Below, one piece after another: positions 18,424 through 28,232 of a stretch of DNA of 64,000 bases; within the stretch, counting starts at the first letter, position 1; every line of letters begins with the position of its first letter. A program made the translations under genes and the position numbers. Origin of the DNA: Chloroflexota bacterium (GTDB lineage: Bacteria; Chloroflexota; Dehalococcoidia; JACQUA01); contig JACQUA010000286.1 of assembly GCA_016210565.1 (NCBI GenBank), forward strand, positions 1 to 64,000, written 5' to 3'. A model generated the notes under the pieces. The model searched no databases and had not been told where the DNA came from. It was given only the letters and a program-made list of their open reading frames with translations.

Positions 18424-21126
18424 ATGTTCAGCAGAATCGATTATATGGGTGTGAGGAAACTGATCGAAGCCAGCCAGAAGATAGTTCTAGGGGTGTTCCT
18501 GTTGTTCGTTCTGGGCGCCGGGTGTATTGAGAACCCCTGGTTCACGCCGACCCCAACACCGCCTCCCCTGCCTCCGCCCACCCAGGAGTTACCTCTGGCT
18601 ATGCCCAACGTGAGCGCCGCCGCGGCGGCGCGCAACGTGTCCGGCGCCCGGGTGCTGCCGGAGAGCGGGGAAGCAATAAGGATCATGAAGAGCCAGGAGG
18701 GGTTTCTGAATGTCGTCTTGCCGGTGGCCCTTCCGAAGGGGGTGATTCTGACCAGTTTCACCGATCCCGCCAGCGGTGTGGTGCTGACCACCGACGGGCT
18801 GGTTATTCCCATCAGGGACGCTGCCGGCAAGGTGCAGATGAACCTGCTCGCTACCGTGAGACCGCTCATGGGGACCGGGGTGAATGTGGAGGGCAGAATA
18901 GAAAAACTGGAGATGGAGACCCTGCCTCTGAAATCCAATCTGGGTAATGTGGACCCGCGGTTAGGCCCGGTGTCGTTTCAGGTGCGGGCCGAGCTAAAGT
19001 CCCTGCCCGAGGGGGCCGGGGTAAAAGTCGTGTTGTCGAAGTCGCCCAATGCCGCAGCCAGAAACGCCCTCAACCTGGCGGCGACCAGGTTGCGGAACAG
19101 GCTGAAGGAGATCGCTTTTGTGGGGGAGGTGGAAAAGACGCGGTTGATTGACGGCAAGGATATCGGCGCCGCTGCCGTGACGCTATCCGTGGGCAGGTTG
19201 TGGGCGGACACCTTCGGGGCGCCGAACATCGCTATCGGCGTCTATCGAGACGATGGCAGCGTAGAAATGTTGCAGACGCAGTTCCTGCGCTACACCCCTG
19301 AAAATGAAGCCGTCTTCACAGCCCAATCGGCCAAGGGCTTTTCTGCTTTCGCCCTGGCGGGTATGGAGGGCCCGGGGCCGACGCCGACGCCGGCGCCAGG
19401 GCTTTTCGTGCTGGATGTGGCCAATGACAACCCGGATTTCGGGACGGTAATCATAGAGCCTCGCAGCGGACTGGGTCGCTATCCGGAGGGGAGCCGGGTG
19501 GTGGTCCGGGCGCAGGCCAACCCAGGACACAAGTTTGACTACTGGCGAGGGAGTGCCTCCGGCAACTCGATCCGGCTGGAGGTGGTGATGGACTCGAACA
19601 AGAGCATCATCGCCGCGTTCAGCAGGGAGAGCTTTACGCTGAACGCCGTGACTGACCCGGCCGGTGGCGGCTCTGTGGTAGTGGAACCTTTTTTGAGTTA
19701 CTATGACTACGGCTCGCGGGTGACCCTGCAGGCACAGAGTTCGCCGGGGTTTATCTTCCGGTCCTGGAGCGGCGACGTTTCCGGCGCCGCCAATCCGGCA
19801 ACGCTGGTCATGAACGGGACCAAGAATGTCACCGCTCATTTCGTCAAGGCGCGGTACAACTATGCCGTGTCGGTGAATCCCCCGGGGGCCGGCTACGTAA
19901 GCCCCGGTAGCGGATCTTCCGATGCGGGCGCGCAGATCATCTTTGGGGCCACGCCCAACGAAGGATGGGTGTTCTCTTCCTGGAGCGGCGAAGTGTCTTC
20001 AGGCGTGCGGCAAAATCCCTTTTCGATTCTCCTGGAGCGGGACACGAATGTGGTGGCCAACTTCACGCGGGTCCGTTATGCCCTGACCACAACGGCTTCT
20101 CCGGCGGCCGGCGGCAGCGTCAGCCCCGCCGGGGGGACTTTCGAACACGGGCAGACAGTGGTGCTGACGGTGATTTCCATGGGGGACTATCAATTCACCG
20201 GCTGGAGCGGGGATGCTTCGGGTTCGGAGAATCCCAAGACTATTATGATGACCAGGGACACGAGGGTCGCGGCGAATTTTTCCCCGATCACCTTTGTGGT
20301 CGGAGTCAATGTGAACCCGCCCGGGGCGGGCTACATCACGCCGGGATTCGTCCAGAGTCTGAGACGCGGCGACACGGTTACCCTCACAGCCATGCCGGCC
20401 CCCGGCTACATTTTTTCATCCTGGACGGGCGATATTACGAATGTCTACAACTCCGTGACCATCACGGTCACGGGCAACGTCCGGCTCACCGCGAACTTTA
20501 TTCCCGTTCCGGCCACAGAGGTCCCTACGGTCGTACCCACCATCCCCCCCACGCCGGCGCCAACCGGGACAGCGTCCCTGACGCCTTCCCCCACGCCGGC
20601 CGGATTGCAGGCGCTGCCCTCGCCAACGCCCACCCCTGCGCCCACGCCCACCCCCACGCCGGCGGGGACGCCGGCGGTTACGCCCATTGCCTCCCCTGCC
20701 CCTTCTCCCACGCCTGTGGGGACGCCCACCCCGGCGCCCACGGCTGCCCCATCGCCGACCGGGACGCCGTCACCCTCGCCCGCGCCGACGGCCACGCCGT
20801 CGCCAGCGCCCACCACGCCTCCGCCCACGCCAGCGCCGACGCCAACAGCTACGCCCACACCCGGGGTTACTGCCACACCATCGCCCACCCCATCGCCAGC
20901 GCCTACCGCAACCCCGCCTGCCGCGCCCAGTCCATCGCCGTCTCCTGCGCCGACGGCCAGCCCCAGCCCCTCACCGGCGCCGACGGCAAGCCCATCGCCG
21001 TCGCCCTCTCCGTCTCTATCACCCAGCCCATCCCCGTCGCCCACACGTTCCCCGTCCCCCTCGCCATCCCCGAGTCCGTCGCCATCGCCCAGCCCCTCCC
21101 CCTCGCCTGCTGCGAACCCTTCCTAG
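18424..21126 (+). CDS. B-repeat surface lipoprotein with long Pro/Thr/Ser tail (paralogue 1)
   Basis: 900 residues. A lipoprotein signal ends in LGAGC (Cys about 34), followed by a short TPTPTPP linker. Residues about 45-315 are a domain I do not recognise, shared with the 712-residue paralogue downstream. Then come five roughly 75-residue repeats of the divergent InlB B-repeat type ([15 protein letters not shown]...VTAHF), common in bacterial surface proteins. The last 200 or so residues are almost entirely Pro, Thr, Ser and Ala ([14 protein letters not shown]), a likely wall-spanning or glycosylated stalk. It is transcribed divergently from the tubulin-like operon across a 210-base shared promoter region. 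The 20445-21044 minus and 20687-21340 plus ORFs are shadows of the tail. Confidence 0.8.
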   Translation: MFSRIDYMGVRKLIEASQKIVLGVFLLFVLGAGCIENPWFTPTPTPPPLPPPTQELPLAMPNVSAAAAARNVSGARVLPESGEAIRIMKSQEGFLNVVLPVALPKGVILTSFTDPASGVVLTTDGLVIPIRDAAGKVQMNLLATVRPLMGTGVNVEGRIEKLEMETLPLKSNLGNVDPRLGPVSFQVRAELKSLPEGAGVKVVLSKSPNAAARNALNLAATRLRNRLKEIAFVGEVEKTRLIDGKDIGAAAVTLSVGRLWADTFGAPNIAIGVYRDDGSVEMLQTQFLRYTPENEAVFTAQSAKGFSAFALAGMEGPGPTPTPAPGLFVLDVANDNPDFGTVIIEPRSGLGRYPEGSRVVVRAQANPGHKFDYWRGSASGNSIRLEVVMDSNKSIIAAFSRESFTLNAVTDPAGGGSVVVEPFLSYYDYGSRVTLQAQSSPGFIFRSWSGDVSGAANPATLVMNGTKNVTAHFVKARYNYAVSVNPPGAGYVSPGSGSSDAGAQIIFGATPNEGWVFSSWSGEVSSGVRQNPFSILLERDTNVVANFTRVRYALTTTASPAAGGSVSPAGGTFEHGQTVVLTVISMGDYQFTGWSGDASGSENPKTIMMTRDTRVAANFSPITFVVGVNVNPPGAGYITPGFVQSLRRGDTVTLTAMPAPGYIFSSWTGDITNVYNSVTITVTGNVRLTANFIPVPATEVPTVVPTIPPTPAPTGTASLTPSPTPAGLQALPSPTPTPAPTPTPTPAGTPAVTPIASPAPSPTPVGTPTPAPTAAPSPTGTPSPSPAPTATPSPAPTTPPPTPAPTPTATPTPGVTATPSPTPSPAPTATPPAAPSPSPSPAPTASPSPSPAPTASPSPSPSPSLSPSPSPSPTRSPSPSPSPSPSPSPSPSPSPAANPS

Positions 21127-21657
21127 ACGCCCTCAGTACCCTGATTGTGAACAGCAACCCGGCTTGGGTCGCGCCCACGGTCGTCACCATCCGGCGGAAA
21201 TGGGCCGGCCATGGTTGCCTGGCGGGGCACGGTCACCGAGTCACCTGCGTTGCGCCAGCCCCCCGGGCGAGGGGACCTCGCCCCTACGGGCACGCGGCAG
21301 CGTGCTACAGAATCCTCGAATTTTCCAATCCTTTATGTAGACTTATTAAGCAGTGGGGTTTATAATTACCTTACTTTCTGCCGCGGCTGGTGTAGCCATT
21401 GCCGCATGGCGGTAGCAGGCCGTGAAGTGGAGAGTTCTTTCGAAAAATGGCAAATGAATCTCATAATTGTCTGGAACTTGCCCCCGGTTCAGCCGGGTGT
21501 TGGAACCAAGAATTTCCGCCTTGTCCGGTCAGGTGTCTGTGCAATTTGAGCTAAGCCGGATCATGCAAGCCTTGTCCAGAGTTCACTTTTCGCCACCCCG
21601 CAAGGCTGAAGCCATGGGCTGCGCCCCCCCGGGTGATGGGCATATTATGGGGTTAAG
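21127..21657. other. 530-base gap between paralogous lipoprotein genes, no gene seen
   Basis: The first roughly 170 bases continue GC-rich coding-like sequence out of frame. The rest has lower GC content. The short ORFs here (21211-21549, 21467-21676) show no recognisable protein character. I see no RNA gene. Confidence 0.4.
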
Positions 21658-23796
21658 GTGTCTGATATCATCGTGAAAGCGCGGTCCCTGGCCCGTTGCC
21701 GGATGGCGGTTGCCGTATTGGTGGCGATGGCCATCATTGCGGCAGGGTGCATCGAGAACCCCTGGTTGACGCCCACTCCCTCCCCGACGCCGACGCCGCC
21801 GCCGGTGTTCGATATCCCCCTGGCCATTCCGGATATAAACCCGGCCGCGGCGGGAAGAGATAACAGGGGGGCCATTGTCCCGCTGACGCCGGGGGGAAAG
21901 ATTTCCATCGTCACCGGGGCGCAAGGGACGATGGACGTGGCCCTGCCTGTGGCGCTGCCCAGAGGGGCGACCCTCGCCAGTTTCAGTGACCCCTTCACGG
22001 GGGTTGTCCTGTCCAACGATGGACTGATAATACCGATACGGGACATAGCCGGCAAGTTGCGGATGACGCTCCAGGCCACGGTGAGGCCGCTCGGCGGCAC
22101 CGGGACCTCGGCTGAGGGAAGGATCGAGAAACTGGAGCTGGAAACGGCGGCGGTGTCGGCGGACCTGTCGGACCCCCGGGTAGACAGGGTGTCGTTTCAG
22201 GTTAAGACACAACTGATGTCGCTTCCCGATGGGGCGGCTCTCCGGATTATGCTGGCCAAGGCGCCGAACCCGGCCGCCATGAACGCCTTTACCCTGGCGG
22301 CCACGCGCATGGGTAACAGGTTGCGTGACGTTGCCTTTGTGGCGGAGGTCACCAAGACGAGGCTGGTGGACGGAAGGGATATCGGGCCCGGGACGGTGAC
22401 CTTCCAGGTGGGGAGACGCTGGGCGGACAGCTACCCGCCGGGCAATGTGGCCGTGGCGGTGTTGTCGGATGACGGCAGCGTCGAGCTGCTGCTCACCCGG
22501 TTCGAAGGGTACACCCTTGAAGACACGGCAACGTTTGCGGCCCAGACCAAACGGGGAGTGTCCACTTTCGGCCTGGTGGCTATGGACAACCCGTCGCCAA
22601 CCCCCACACCCACGCCGTCATTCTATCAGCTCAACGCGAGCGTCTATCCGCCCGACTACGGACGGTTGAGCGTCGATCCGCCCAGTCCGACAGGGAGGTA
22701 TCTGGAAGGATCTCGCGTGGTCCTTGGCGCTTCGCCCGGGCCGGGCGCCAGCTTCGAGCGGTGGGAAGGGGATGTTACCGGGAGTCAAAACCGGCTGGAG
22801 ATAGTCATGGACTCAAATAAGACTGTCTCGGCGGTCTTCAGGCGGCTGGCCTTCACGCTGACCGCCGGCGTCATACCTCAGAGCGGCGGAATGATCGGCA
22901 TTGAGCCTTACCTTAGCGAATATGAGTACGGGACGCGGGTGACCCTCACGGCGCAGCAAGAACCGGGGTTTGTGTTCCGGACCTGGAGCGGCGACCTTAC
23001 CGGGACCGCCAACCCGATAACGATAGTCATGGACGGTCCCAAGTCTGTGACCGCCAATTTTGCGGTGGTGCGGGTCAGCTATAGCACATCGGTCAACCCG
23101 GCGCGCTCCGGCTTGATAGCCCCCGCGAGCGGCACCGCCGATATCGGCACCCAGATCAGTCTTTTTGCCACGCCGACGGAGGGGTATGTGTTCTCTTCCT
23201 GGAGCGGTAACGTTCCCGCCGGGTCCACGGATAATCCCCTCAACGTGAGACTGGACCGGGACCTTAACATTGTAGCTAATTTTTCCCGGGCCCGCTTTAC
23301 CCTGACGACCCAGACGTTTCCCATCACCGCCGGTAGCGTCAGTCCGAGCGGTGGGACATTCGAGTACGGTCAAAGCGTGACTTTGACGGCCGTGGCCAAC
23401 CAGGACTTCCTGTTCAACGGCTGGGGCGGAGACATCTCCGGCTCGGAGAATCCAAAAACCATCACCATCACCAAGAACACCAGGGTAGATGTCAATTTCC
23501 TGGCGCAACGCTACACCTTGAGCGTCCGTATCAATCCCCCGGAAGGAGGGTTTGTCAGCCCCATCACCGCAGGGGTGTTTCCCAGCGGCACCATCGTCAC
23601 CCTGGAAACCCAGGAATTGCCGGGGTATATTTTCGATTCCTGGTCAGGCGATCAGATCAGCTTCTCGCGGTTCATCTCGGTGCAGATGACCAGGAACGTG
23701 TTCCTGACGGCTAACTTCCGCCTGAGGCCCACCCCTCCGCCTCCGCCTCCGCCGACTCCAACGCCCACGCCCCCGCCGGGCGGGCCGGGCGGCTGA
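21658..23796 (+). CDS. B-repeat surface lipoprotein (paralogue 2)
   Basis: 712 residues, paralogous to the preceding gene across the whole N-terminal domain. Shared features include GCIENPW after the lipobox (IAAGC, Cys about 31), VVLSNDGLIIPIRDIAGKL and RIEKLELET. Five B-repeat units follow at about 320-690, with a short PPPPTPTPTPP end instead of the long stalk of its neighbour. The track's GTG start at 21658 gives a positively charged signal peptide (RSLARCR); an ATG at 21703 is also possible but would leave almost no charged n-region. It is presumably anchored to the outer face of the membrane. Tandem duplication with loss or gain of the stalk is likely. Confidence 0.78.
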   Translation: MSDIIVKARSLARCRMAVAVLVAMAIIAAGCIENPWLTPTPSPTPTPPPVFDIPLAIPDINPAAAGRDNRGAIVPLTPGGKISIVTGAQGTMDVALPVALPRGATLASFSDPFTGVVLSNDGLIIPIRDIAGKLRMTLQATVRPLGGTGTSAEGRIEKLELETAAVSADLSDPRVDRVSFQVKTQLMSLPDGAALRIMLAKAPNPAAMNAFTLAATRMGNRLRDVAFVAEVTKTRLVDGRDIGPGTVTFQVGRRWADSYPPGNVAVAVLSDDGSVELLLTRFEGYTLEDTATFAAQTKRGVSTFGLVAMDNPSPTPTPTPSFYQLNASVYPPDYGRLSVDPPSPTGRYLEGSRVVLGASPGPGASFERWEGDVTGSQNRLEIVMDSNKTVSAVFRRLAFTLTAGVIPQSGGMIGIEPYLSEYEYGTRVTLTAQQEPGFVFRTWSGDLTGTANPITIVMDGPKSVTANFAVVRVSYSTSVNPARSGLIAPASGTADIGTQISLFATPTEGYVFSSWSGNVPAGSTDNPLNVRLDRDLNIVANFSRARFTLTTQTFPITAGSVSPSGGTFEYGQSVTLTAVANQDFLFNGWGGDISGSENPKTITITKNTRVDVNFLAQRYTLSVRINPPEGGFVSPITAGVFPSGTIVTLETQELPGYIFDSWSGDQISFSRFISVQMTRNVFLTANFRLRPTPPPPPPPTPTPTPPPGGPGG

Positions 23797-23863
23797 TTAC
23801 AGATTCAAGATTCGAAGATTACGCGCCCCCCCGACTATCGACTGGCGACTATCGACTGGCAAT

Positions 23864-24225
23864 GTAAGGCGGGTTAAGCGCAGAGGTGGTGTTTCGGCTG
23901 TGGGGTGGCTGTGCGAACCCACCATTATTTCTCCACCCGCGCTCCCTCCCCCTTTTCCAAAAGGGGGATACAGGGGGATTGTCTGCCGTTGGAAAAAGGC
24001 TCTTCAAATCCCCTCAACAGGCTGTCTAAAAAGGAATTTGCTCATATCTGAGCGGGTCGAGGTGTCAGATATAAACATATACTCCCCTGGAGTACTTTTT
24101 GGACAGCCTGTTAATCCCCCTTTTTCAAAGGGGGAGGCGGATGATGGCGAAGGCCACGTAGAAGATGGTGGGTTCGCGCGACCACCCCCTGCCAGCGCCT
24201 CCCCATCGCGCTTAACCCACCCTAC
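23864..24225. repeat. Composite paired-palindrome element with nested insertions
   Basis: The outer ends (GTAAGGCGGGTTAAGCGCAG and GCGCTTAACCCACCCTAC) are inverted, and the inner boundaries carry GCGAACCCACCATT and GATGGTGGGTTCGCGC. Between them lie CCCCCTTTTCCAAAAGGGGG-type repeats, themselves interrupted by a separate AACAGGCTGTCTAAAAAG inverted repeat. The element occupies most of the 446-base gap before hpf. No gene is seen. Confidence 0.7.
24016..24113. repeat. 98-bp inverted-repeat element (AACAGGCTGTC...GGACAGCCTGTT)
   Basis: AACAGGCTGTCTAAAAAG and CTTTTTGGACAGCCTGTT are near-perfect inverted ends about 60 bases apart. The element splits a CCCC/CCCCCTTTTTC repeat, so it inserted later. 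Confidence 0.65.
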
Positions 24226-24242
24226 ATACTGCCGACCGCCGG

Positions 24243-24815
24243 CTAGCCAAGCAGCGGTTCGATGAGGCCGTAATCCCCGGTCTTGCGCCGGTAGATAAGG
24301 TTAAAGGTCTTGGTGTCGCCGTTGTAGAAGAGGAAGAAGTCATGACCGAGCAGCTCCATCTGGTCGGCGGCTTCCTCGGGGGACATCGGCTTGACGGGAA
24401 AGCGCTTAACCCGGACCACCTTGCTGGAAGGAGCTTCTTCGGTCTCTTCCTGGGCAGCCTCGATTTCGGCCTCGGTGGGGGGGGCGGCGCCGGGCCGGTG
24501 GATGAAACGGTGGGGTTTTCGTAGCAGGCGCGACTTGAAGCGTTCGATCTGCCGGTCCATCACGTCAGCCGCCATATCGATGGCCGCATAAAGGGCGGAG
24601 GCCCTCTCCTGGGCGCGGAGCAGGGTCCCGTTGCTGTTTATGGTAATCTCGGCGATGTAGCGGTGCATGGGATTCTTGGCCCGCTGCGAGGTGATGACCA
24701 CCTTGGCTTCCAGGACCCTGGGCAGCCGCTGGTCGAGCTTGCCGAATTTTTTGTCGAGGTATCGTTTCAGCGCGTCGCTGAGGGCGATGTTCTTGGCAGT
24801 AATGTTCAGTTCCAT
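24243..24815 (-). CDS. hpf: Long-form ribosome hibernation promoting factor
   Basis: 190 residues. The N-terminal roughly 100 residues match the HPF/RaiA (S30AE) domain (ELNITAKNIALSDALKRYL, AEITINSNGTLLRAQE, AIDMAADVMDRQIERFKSRL). An acidic linker leads to the roughly 55-residue C-terminal dimerisation domain of the long form (VVRVKRFPVKPMSPEEAADQ, FFLFYNGDTKTFNLIYRRK). Long HPF joins two 70S ribosomes into inactive 100S dimers in starved cells. It lies 24 bases downstream of comF on the same strand, so the two are probably co-transcribed. Confidence 0.95.
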   Translation of the reverse strand: MELNITAKNIALSDALKRYLDKKFGKLDQRLPRVLEAKVVITSQRAKNPMHRYIAEITINSNGTLLRAQERASALYAAIDMAADVMDRQIERFKSRLLRKPHRFIHRPGAAPPTEAEIEAAQEETEEAPSSKVVRVKRFPVKPMSPEEAADQMELLGHDFFLFYNGDTKTFNLIYRRKTGDYGLIEPLLG

Positions 24816-24839
24816 GGTACCTTACTTCCGGACACGGGA

Positions 24840-25547
24840 TCACAATTCCCGGGCAACCGCCATCGCCCCTACCGAGGCGACCGGCAGCTTCTTCAGCTCC
24901 TGGGCGCAGGCGCTGAGGGTCGCCCCGGTGGTGCAAACGTCGTCAATTAGCAGCACAGCTTTGCCTTTGAGCCGGCCATCGCGGCACGAAAAAGCCCCCT
25001 GGACGTTGCGGGAGCGTTCCCTGGCGCTGCCGGTTCTGGCCTGCGGGCCGGCGTCTTTCAGGCGCAACAGAGCGCCGCTTTCCACCGCCCAGCCGGTGAG
25101 CTTTCCCAGGGCCAGGGCCAGCAACTCTGCCTGATTGTAACCCCTCCCCTTCAGCTTGTTTCTATGGAGAGGCACAGGAACAAGAACGCATGGCGACAAA
25201 CCATGTTCCTGGATGCAGGCGAACAGGAACTCCGCCAGCGGGTGAGCCAGCGCCCTGATATCTTTGTACTTGAATTGGTGGATGGCGGAACGGATAATGC
25301 CGTCAAAGATAAAAGGGGCCCTGATAGCATCGACCGCTGGCGGCGAGTTGTGGCAATCAGCGCAAGTTCCGGCGCCGGCGCCGGGTTTCCCGCATCTGGA
25401 ACATACCGGTCCCCTTATGTAAGGCAGTTTCCGGCGGCAGGAAGCGCAGAAGAACGCGCCTTCTTTGCCGCATCCCGAACAAAGGCTGGGTAATAGCAAC
25501 TCAACGGCTTGAGCTTTCAGCCAGTTGATGCCGGCCAGGAAAGCCAT
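24840..25547 (-). CDS. comF: ComF family amidophosphoribosyltransferase-like protein
   Basis: 235 residues. An N-terminal zinc-binding region (CSGCGKEGAFFCASC, CSRCGKPG, CADC) precedes a type I phosphoribosyltransferase domain with the PRPP loop VLLIDDVCTTGAT near the C-terminus. ComF proteins are linked to DNA uptake (competence) in several bacteria, though the enzymatic role is unclear. No other competence genes are nearby. The hpf gene follows directly, an arrangement seen in other bacteria. GGAG lies 6 bases before the ATG. Confidence 0.92.
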   Translation of the reverse strand: MAFLAGINWLKAQAVELLLPSLCSGCGKEGAFFCASCRRKLPYIRGPVCSRCGKPGAGAGTCADCHNSPPAVDAIRAPFIFDGIIRSAIHQFKYKDIRALAHPLAEFLFACIQEHGLSPCVLVPVPLHRNKLKGRGYNQAELLALALGKLTGWAVESGALLRLKDAGPQARTGSARERSRNVQGAFSCRDGRLKGKAVLLIDDVCTTGATLSACAQELKKLPVASVGAMAVAREL

Positions 25548-25627
25548 GGGCCGCTCCAGTATTTCATAGGTCAGAAAGCGCCGGGAGGCGCGGGACTATG
25601 TTCCAGACGGCGGGTTAGAGCGGGAAA

Positions 25628-25846
25628 TCAGGACAGGCGCGTTCTGGGAGTGTGCAGCGCTCCGCTGATGATAGGCTCGTTGACGTACAGGTCGCCGTTC
25701 CTGATCTTGATGTTGTATCCGCAATCGGGGGTGGTGCATACCCATGCTTTGTAGTGTATGGGCGCGCCCTGGCTTCCAAAATCAGACAAAGGCACTAAGT
25801 CGCCAGTTTTGCATTTCTGGCACTTGGGGAATTGTTCGAGTTCCAA
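25628..25846 (-). CDS. Small zinc-ribbon protein
   Basis: 72 residues. CQKC near the N-terminus and CTTPDC about 25 residues later form a likely zinc ribbon around a short beta-rich core (HYKAWVCTTPDCGYNIKIRN). Function unknown. The track starts at GTG 25855, but the Shine-Dalgarno GGAGG (25859-25855) overlaps that codon. TTG at 25846 lies 8 bases after it and is the better start. It sits alone between comF and thpR with independent spacing. Confidence 0.6.
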   Translation of the reverse strand: MELEQFPKCQKCKTGDLVPLSDFGSQGAPIHYKAWVCTTPDCGYNIKIRNGDLYVNEPIISGALHTPRTRLS

Positions 25847-25974
25847 AGGAACCACCTCCGGCCGTAATAAAAATTTGTGACCTTAATTTGGTAGACGAAT
25901 TAGCAGTATACACCTTTTGGGAACAAATTGCAATACATATAGGAAGGTTTCTGCAATTCGGACACCGGGAAATC

Positions 25975-26042
25975 CCGTAGCGACACCCCTTGTCCCGACC
26001 GATGCATCGGGATCGCACAGCGGAGCGGGTGTCGAACGCTGG
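25975..26042. repeat. CGACACCCCTTGTC...GGTGTCGAACG palindromic repeat
   Basis: GTAGCGACACCCCTTGTC and GCGGAGCGGGTGTCGAA flank CGATGCATCG. Related copies are at 9505-9560, 31290-31350 and 58287-58312. A non-coding spacer. Confidence 0.55.
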
Positions 26043-26098
26043 CAGCGATCCGCGGAGCGACCCCGATACATCGCGGGTCGCCCCGGGCGGCGAAAACG

Positions 26099-26674
26099 TC
26101 AGACGAGGTTGGCCTGGTAGAGGGTGGTGTACTCGGGACCGGAGGGTTTGAGGACGCTCTTGATGAGGCTGATGTGGTCGGCCGTGAACTTGACTCCGGG
26201 GTGGTAGTCGAGCGCCGCCACGGTTTCTCCCAGCCGGCGGCGTGCCTCCGGGGAGCAATTGTCCCGTACACGGGCCAGGGTGAGATGGGCGGCAAAAGCG
26301 CGCGCCTCGGCGGGAAATCCCAGCTTCTCTATCTCTCCTTCGAGAAGACTCTGGATGGAAAGAAGCTCTTCCCCGCCGGTCAGACCAACCCACACGACGC
26401 GCGGCTGGCGGGTGTTGGGGAAACAACCAACGCCCTTGAGCTCCAGGACGAACGGCCCCGCGGCCGCCGTCACCGATCGCATCGTCTCCTGGATATCTTT
26501 CAGTTTGTCGACGGGCGTGTTGCCCAGGAACTTCAGAGTGAGGTGGGTGGATGCCGGCTTGACGCAGCTAACGCCGGGTTCTCTGTGGAGACCGAGCTTG
26601 CGCTGGAGCGCCTCCAGTTCGGTCTTGACCTCTTCGGGCAGCTCTATGGCGATGAAAGTTCTGAGGTATTCCAT
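26099..26674 (-). CDS. thpR: RNA 2',3'-cyclic phosphodiesterase / 2'-5' RNA ligase family
   Basis: 191 residues, the usual length for the 2H phosphoesterase ThpR. Both catalytic H-x-T-x motifs are present: HLTLKFLG at about 44 and HLTLARVR at about 130. The N-terminus RTFIAIELPEEV is typical. The enzyme hydrolyses RNA 2',3'-cyclic phosphates and can act as a 2'-5' ligase in vitro. It is a standalone gene downstream of the amidohydrolase on the same strand, with a repeat-filled spacer between. Confidence 0.93.
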   Translation of the reverse strand: MEYLRTFIAIELPEEVKTELEALQRKLGLHREPGVSCVKPASTHLTLKFLGNTPVDKLKDIQETMRSVTAAAGPFVLELKGVGCFPNTRQPRVVWVGLTGGEELLSIQSLLEGEIEKLGFPAEARAFAAHLTLARVRDNCSPEARRRLGETVAALDYHPGVKFTADHISLIKSVLKPSGPEYTTLYQANLV

Positions 26675-26735
26675 ATAAGTAGCGAGTAGCCAGTAGCCAG
26701 TAGCCAGTAGCCCCCGCCCCGCGGGACTCCAGACT

Positions 26736-27590
26736 CTAGACTCCAGACTCCAGACTCAACACCCCTGCGGCGTTTTGCCACAGCAGGCTCTCTTCTTTTT
26801 CCACGGGCAGGTTCAGGGCTTTTATTCTCTGGATGAACTTCTTCGGGGAAATCAGCGGGAAGTCACTGCCGAAAAGGACTTTGTTCCGGGGCAGGAAGGC
26901 GGCGGCGTATTCAAAGACGTCCATCTTGTAGAGGAGCGTGGAGGCCGCGGTATCGTAGTAGGTGTTGTTCAGGGTACTGGAGACCTCTGGCATGAACTCG
27001 TAAAAGGGAAGTCCACCCCCCCAGTGGGCGCAAACTATTTTCAGGCCCGGATATGTGGAGATGAGCCGGCAGAGTAGAGCGGGACCGACTTTCCCTTTTC
27101 CGGCGTAGCGGTGTCCCACCGGCTCCGAAGAATGAGTGAGGACTACCATGCCGTGTTGCCGGGCCATCGCTGCCAGGCCGTCCAGAGCCGAAGCGGCCTC
27201 ACCTTCGAACATGCTGCTCGAAGGCCTGACCTCGCCGATGCCCTTGAGCCCGCCTTTGATGCATCTTTCCAGTTCGCGGAGACCGGCTTCACCTGCCGCG
27301 GGCAGGACCATGCCGAAGCCGACCAGCCGCCCGGGATGGCGGGAAACGGCCTCCATGATGTAGTCGTTGGTCCGGACGCACAGTTCATGGCTCAGCCAGT
27401 TGAGGTTGAGGGCCACCGATGTGGCGATCCCGGCCTCGTCCATGGCAGCGATGAGGTCCTCGGCGGTAGCCAACCGGGCCTTCGGACTGGTGTACAGCGA
27501 GGCGAAGACGAAGTCCTTGTTCAGATAGTCTTCCCGCTGGTCTCTTATTTCCGGTGGAAAGATGTGCGTGTGGAAATCAATTATTTTCAT
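26736..27590 (-). CDS. Amidohydrolase family 2 metal-dependent hydrolase
   Basis: 284 residues from the preferred start. Metal-site motifs are visible: DFHTHIFP at the N-terminus, LTHSSE and CAHWGGG in the middle, and FGSDFP near the C-terminus. This is the pattern of the ACMSD/2-amino-3-carboxymuconate semialdehyde decarboxylase-like amidohydrolases, which hydrolyse or decarboxylate small carboxylates. The substrate is unknown. The track starts 32 codons upstream, but ATG 27590 begins the conserved MKIIDFHTH. That start overlaps the end of the upstream hydrolase gene by 14 bases, implying an operon with coupled translation. Confidence 0.88.
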   Translation of the reverse strand: MKIIDFHTHIFPPEIRDQREDYLNKDFVFASLYTSPKARLATAEDLIAAMDEAGIATSVALNLNWLSHELCVRTNDYIMEAVSRHPGRLVGFGMVLPAAGEAGLRELERCIKGGLKGIGEVRPSSSMFEGEAASALDGLAAMARQHGMVVLTHSSEPVGHRYAGKGKVGPALLCRLISTYPGLKIVCAHWGGGLPFYEFMPEVSSTLNNTYYDTAASTLLYKMDVFEYAAAFLPRNKVLFGSDFPLISPKKFIQRIKALNLPVEKEESLLWQNAAGVLSLESGV

Positions 27591-28221
27591 GCAAAACTCG
27601 AGCGAAGAAATCGGCCGCTTTCCCTGCCACCGTCTTCTCGTAACCCATCCAGAAATGGTCAGCCCCCGGAATGATTTCGCACTCATGCGGCTCGGGGAGG
27701 CCCTCTACGAAATGAGAAAGCGCCTGGGCGGGGAACAGGTCATCCCGGCTGCCTCCCAGGAAGAGCTTGTGTCCCTGAAAAGCCTCCAGTCCGTGGTAGT
27801 CGCTGAACAGGGGAGGTGAGATCGCGGCCAGGGCCTGCGCGGCGACCCCCGCGGCGGCCACGGAAAGCGCAACGCCCGCTCCGAATGAATAGCCGCATAT
27901 GCCGGTCTTCGTCCCGTCCACAAATTTGGCTGACAGGACGTAAGATAGGGCTGCCCTCAGATCATTCTGCTCGCTGACGCCTCCGCCGAAGGCCCCCTGG
28001 CTGCCGCCCGTGCCGCGAAAATTGAACCGGAAGGCGTTGATACCCCGCCGCGCCAGGTAGCGGCAGACTAACACCACCACTCCATTGTCCATGTTCCCGC
28101 CGTAAAGGGGATGAGGGTGGCAGACTACTACTGCGGGTAAGTCGCCTTTGCTCTCAGCGAGATGCCAGACCCCTTCGAGGGTGAGGTCGCCGGACGGGAA
28201 CTGGACATTCTGTTCAGTCAT
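27577..28221 (-). CDS. Alpha/beta hydrolase (dienelactone hydrolase-like)
   Basis: 214 residues. It has an oxyanion-side HPHPLYGGNMDN motif, the nucleophile elbow GYSFGAG (Ser catalytic), a likely acid in RDDLFP, and the terminal His in ADHFW. This matches the small serine-hydrolase family often called YcjY/KFR-type or dienelactone hydrolase-like. Probably a cytoplasmic esterase. It is followed with a 14-base overlap by the amidohydrolase, and the two may process the same compound. Confidence 0.88.
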   Translation of the reverse strand: MTEQNVQFPSGDLTLEGVWHLAESKGDLPAVVVCHPHPLYGGNMDNGVVVLVCRYLARRGINAFRFNFRGTGGSQGAFGGGVSEQNDLRAALSYVLSAKFVDGTKTGICGYSFGAGVALSVAAAGVAAQALAAISPPLFSDYHGLEAFQGHKLFLGGSRDDLFPAQALSHFVEGLPEPHECEIIPGADHFWMGYEKTVAGKAADFFARVLHENN

Positions 28222-28232
28222 GATATGGAGCC

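Noticed and set aside
20445-21340. [10 protein letters not shown]-type and Pro/Arg-rich ORFs
   Set aside because: Out-of-frame readings of the Pro/Thr/Ser stalk of the lipoprotein gene.
18424-23796. Possible C-type cell wall sorting or autotransporter in the B-repeat proteins
   Set aside because: No LPxTG, autotransporter barrel or S-layer domain is seen; the lipobox explains anchoring.
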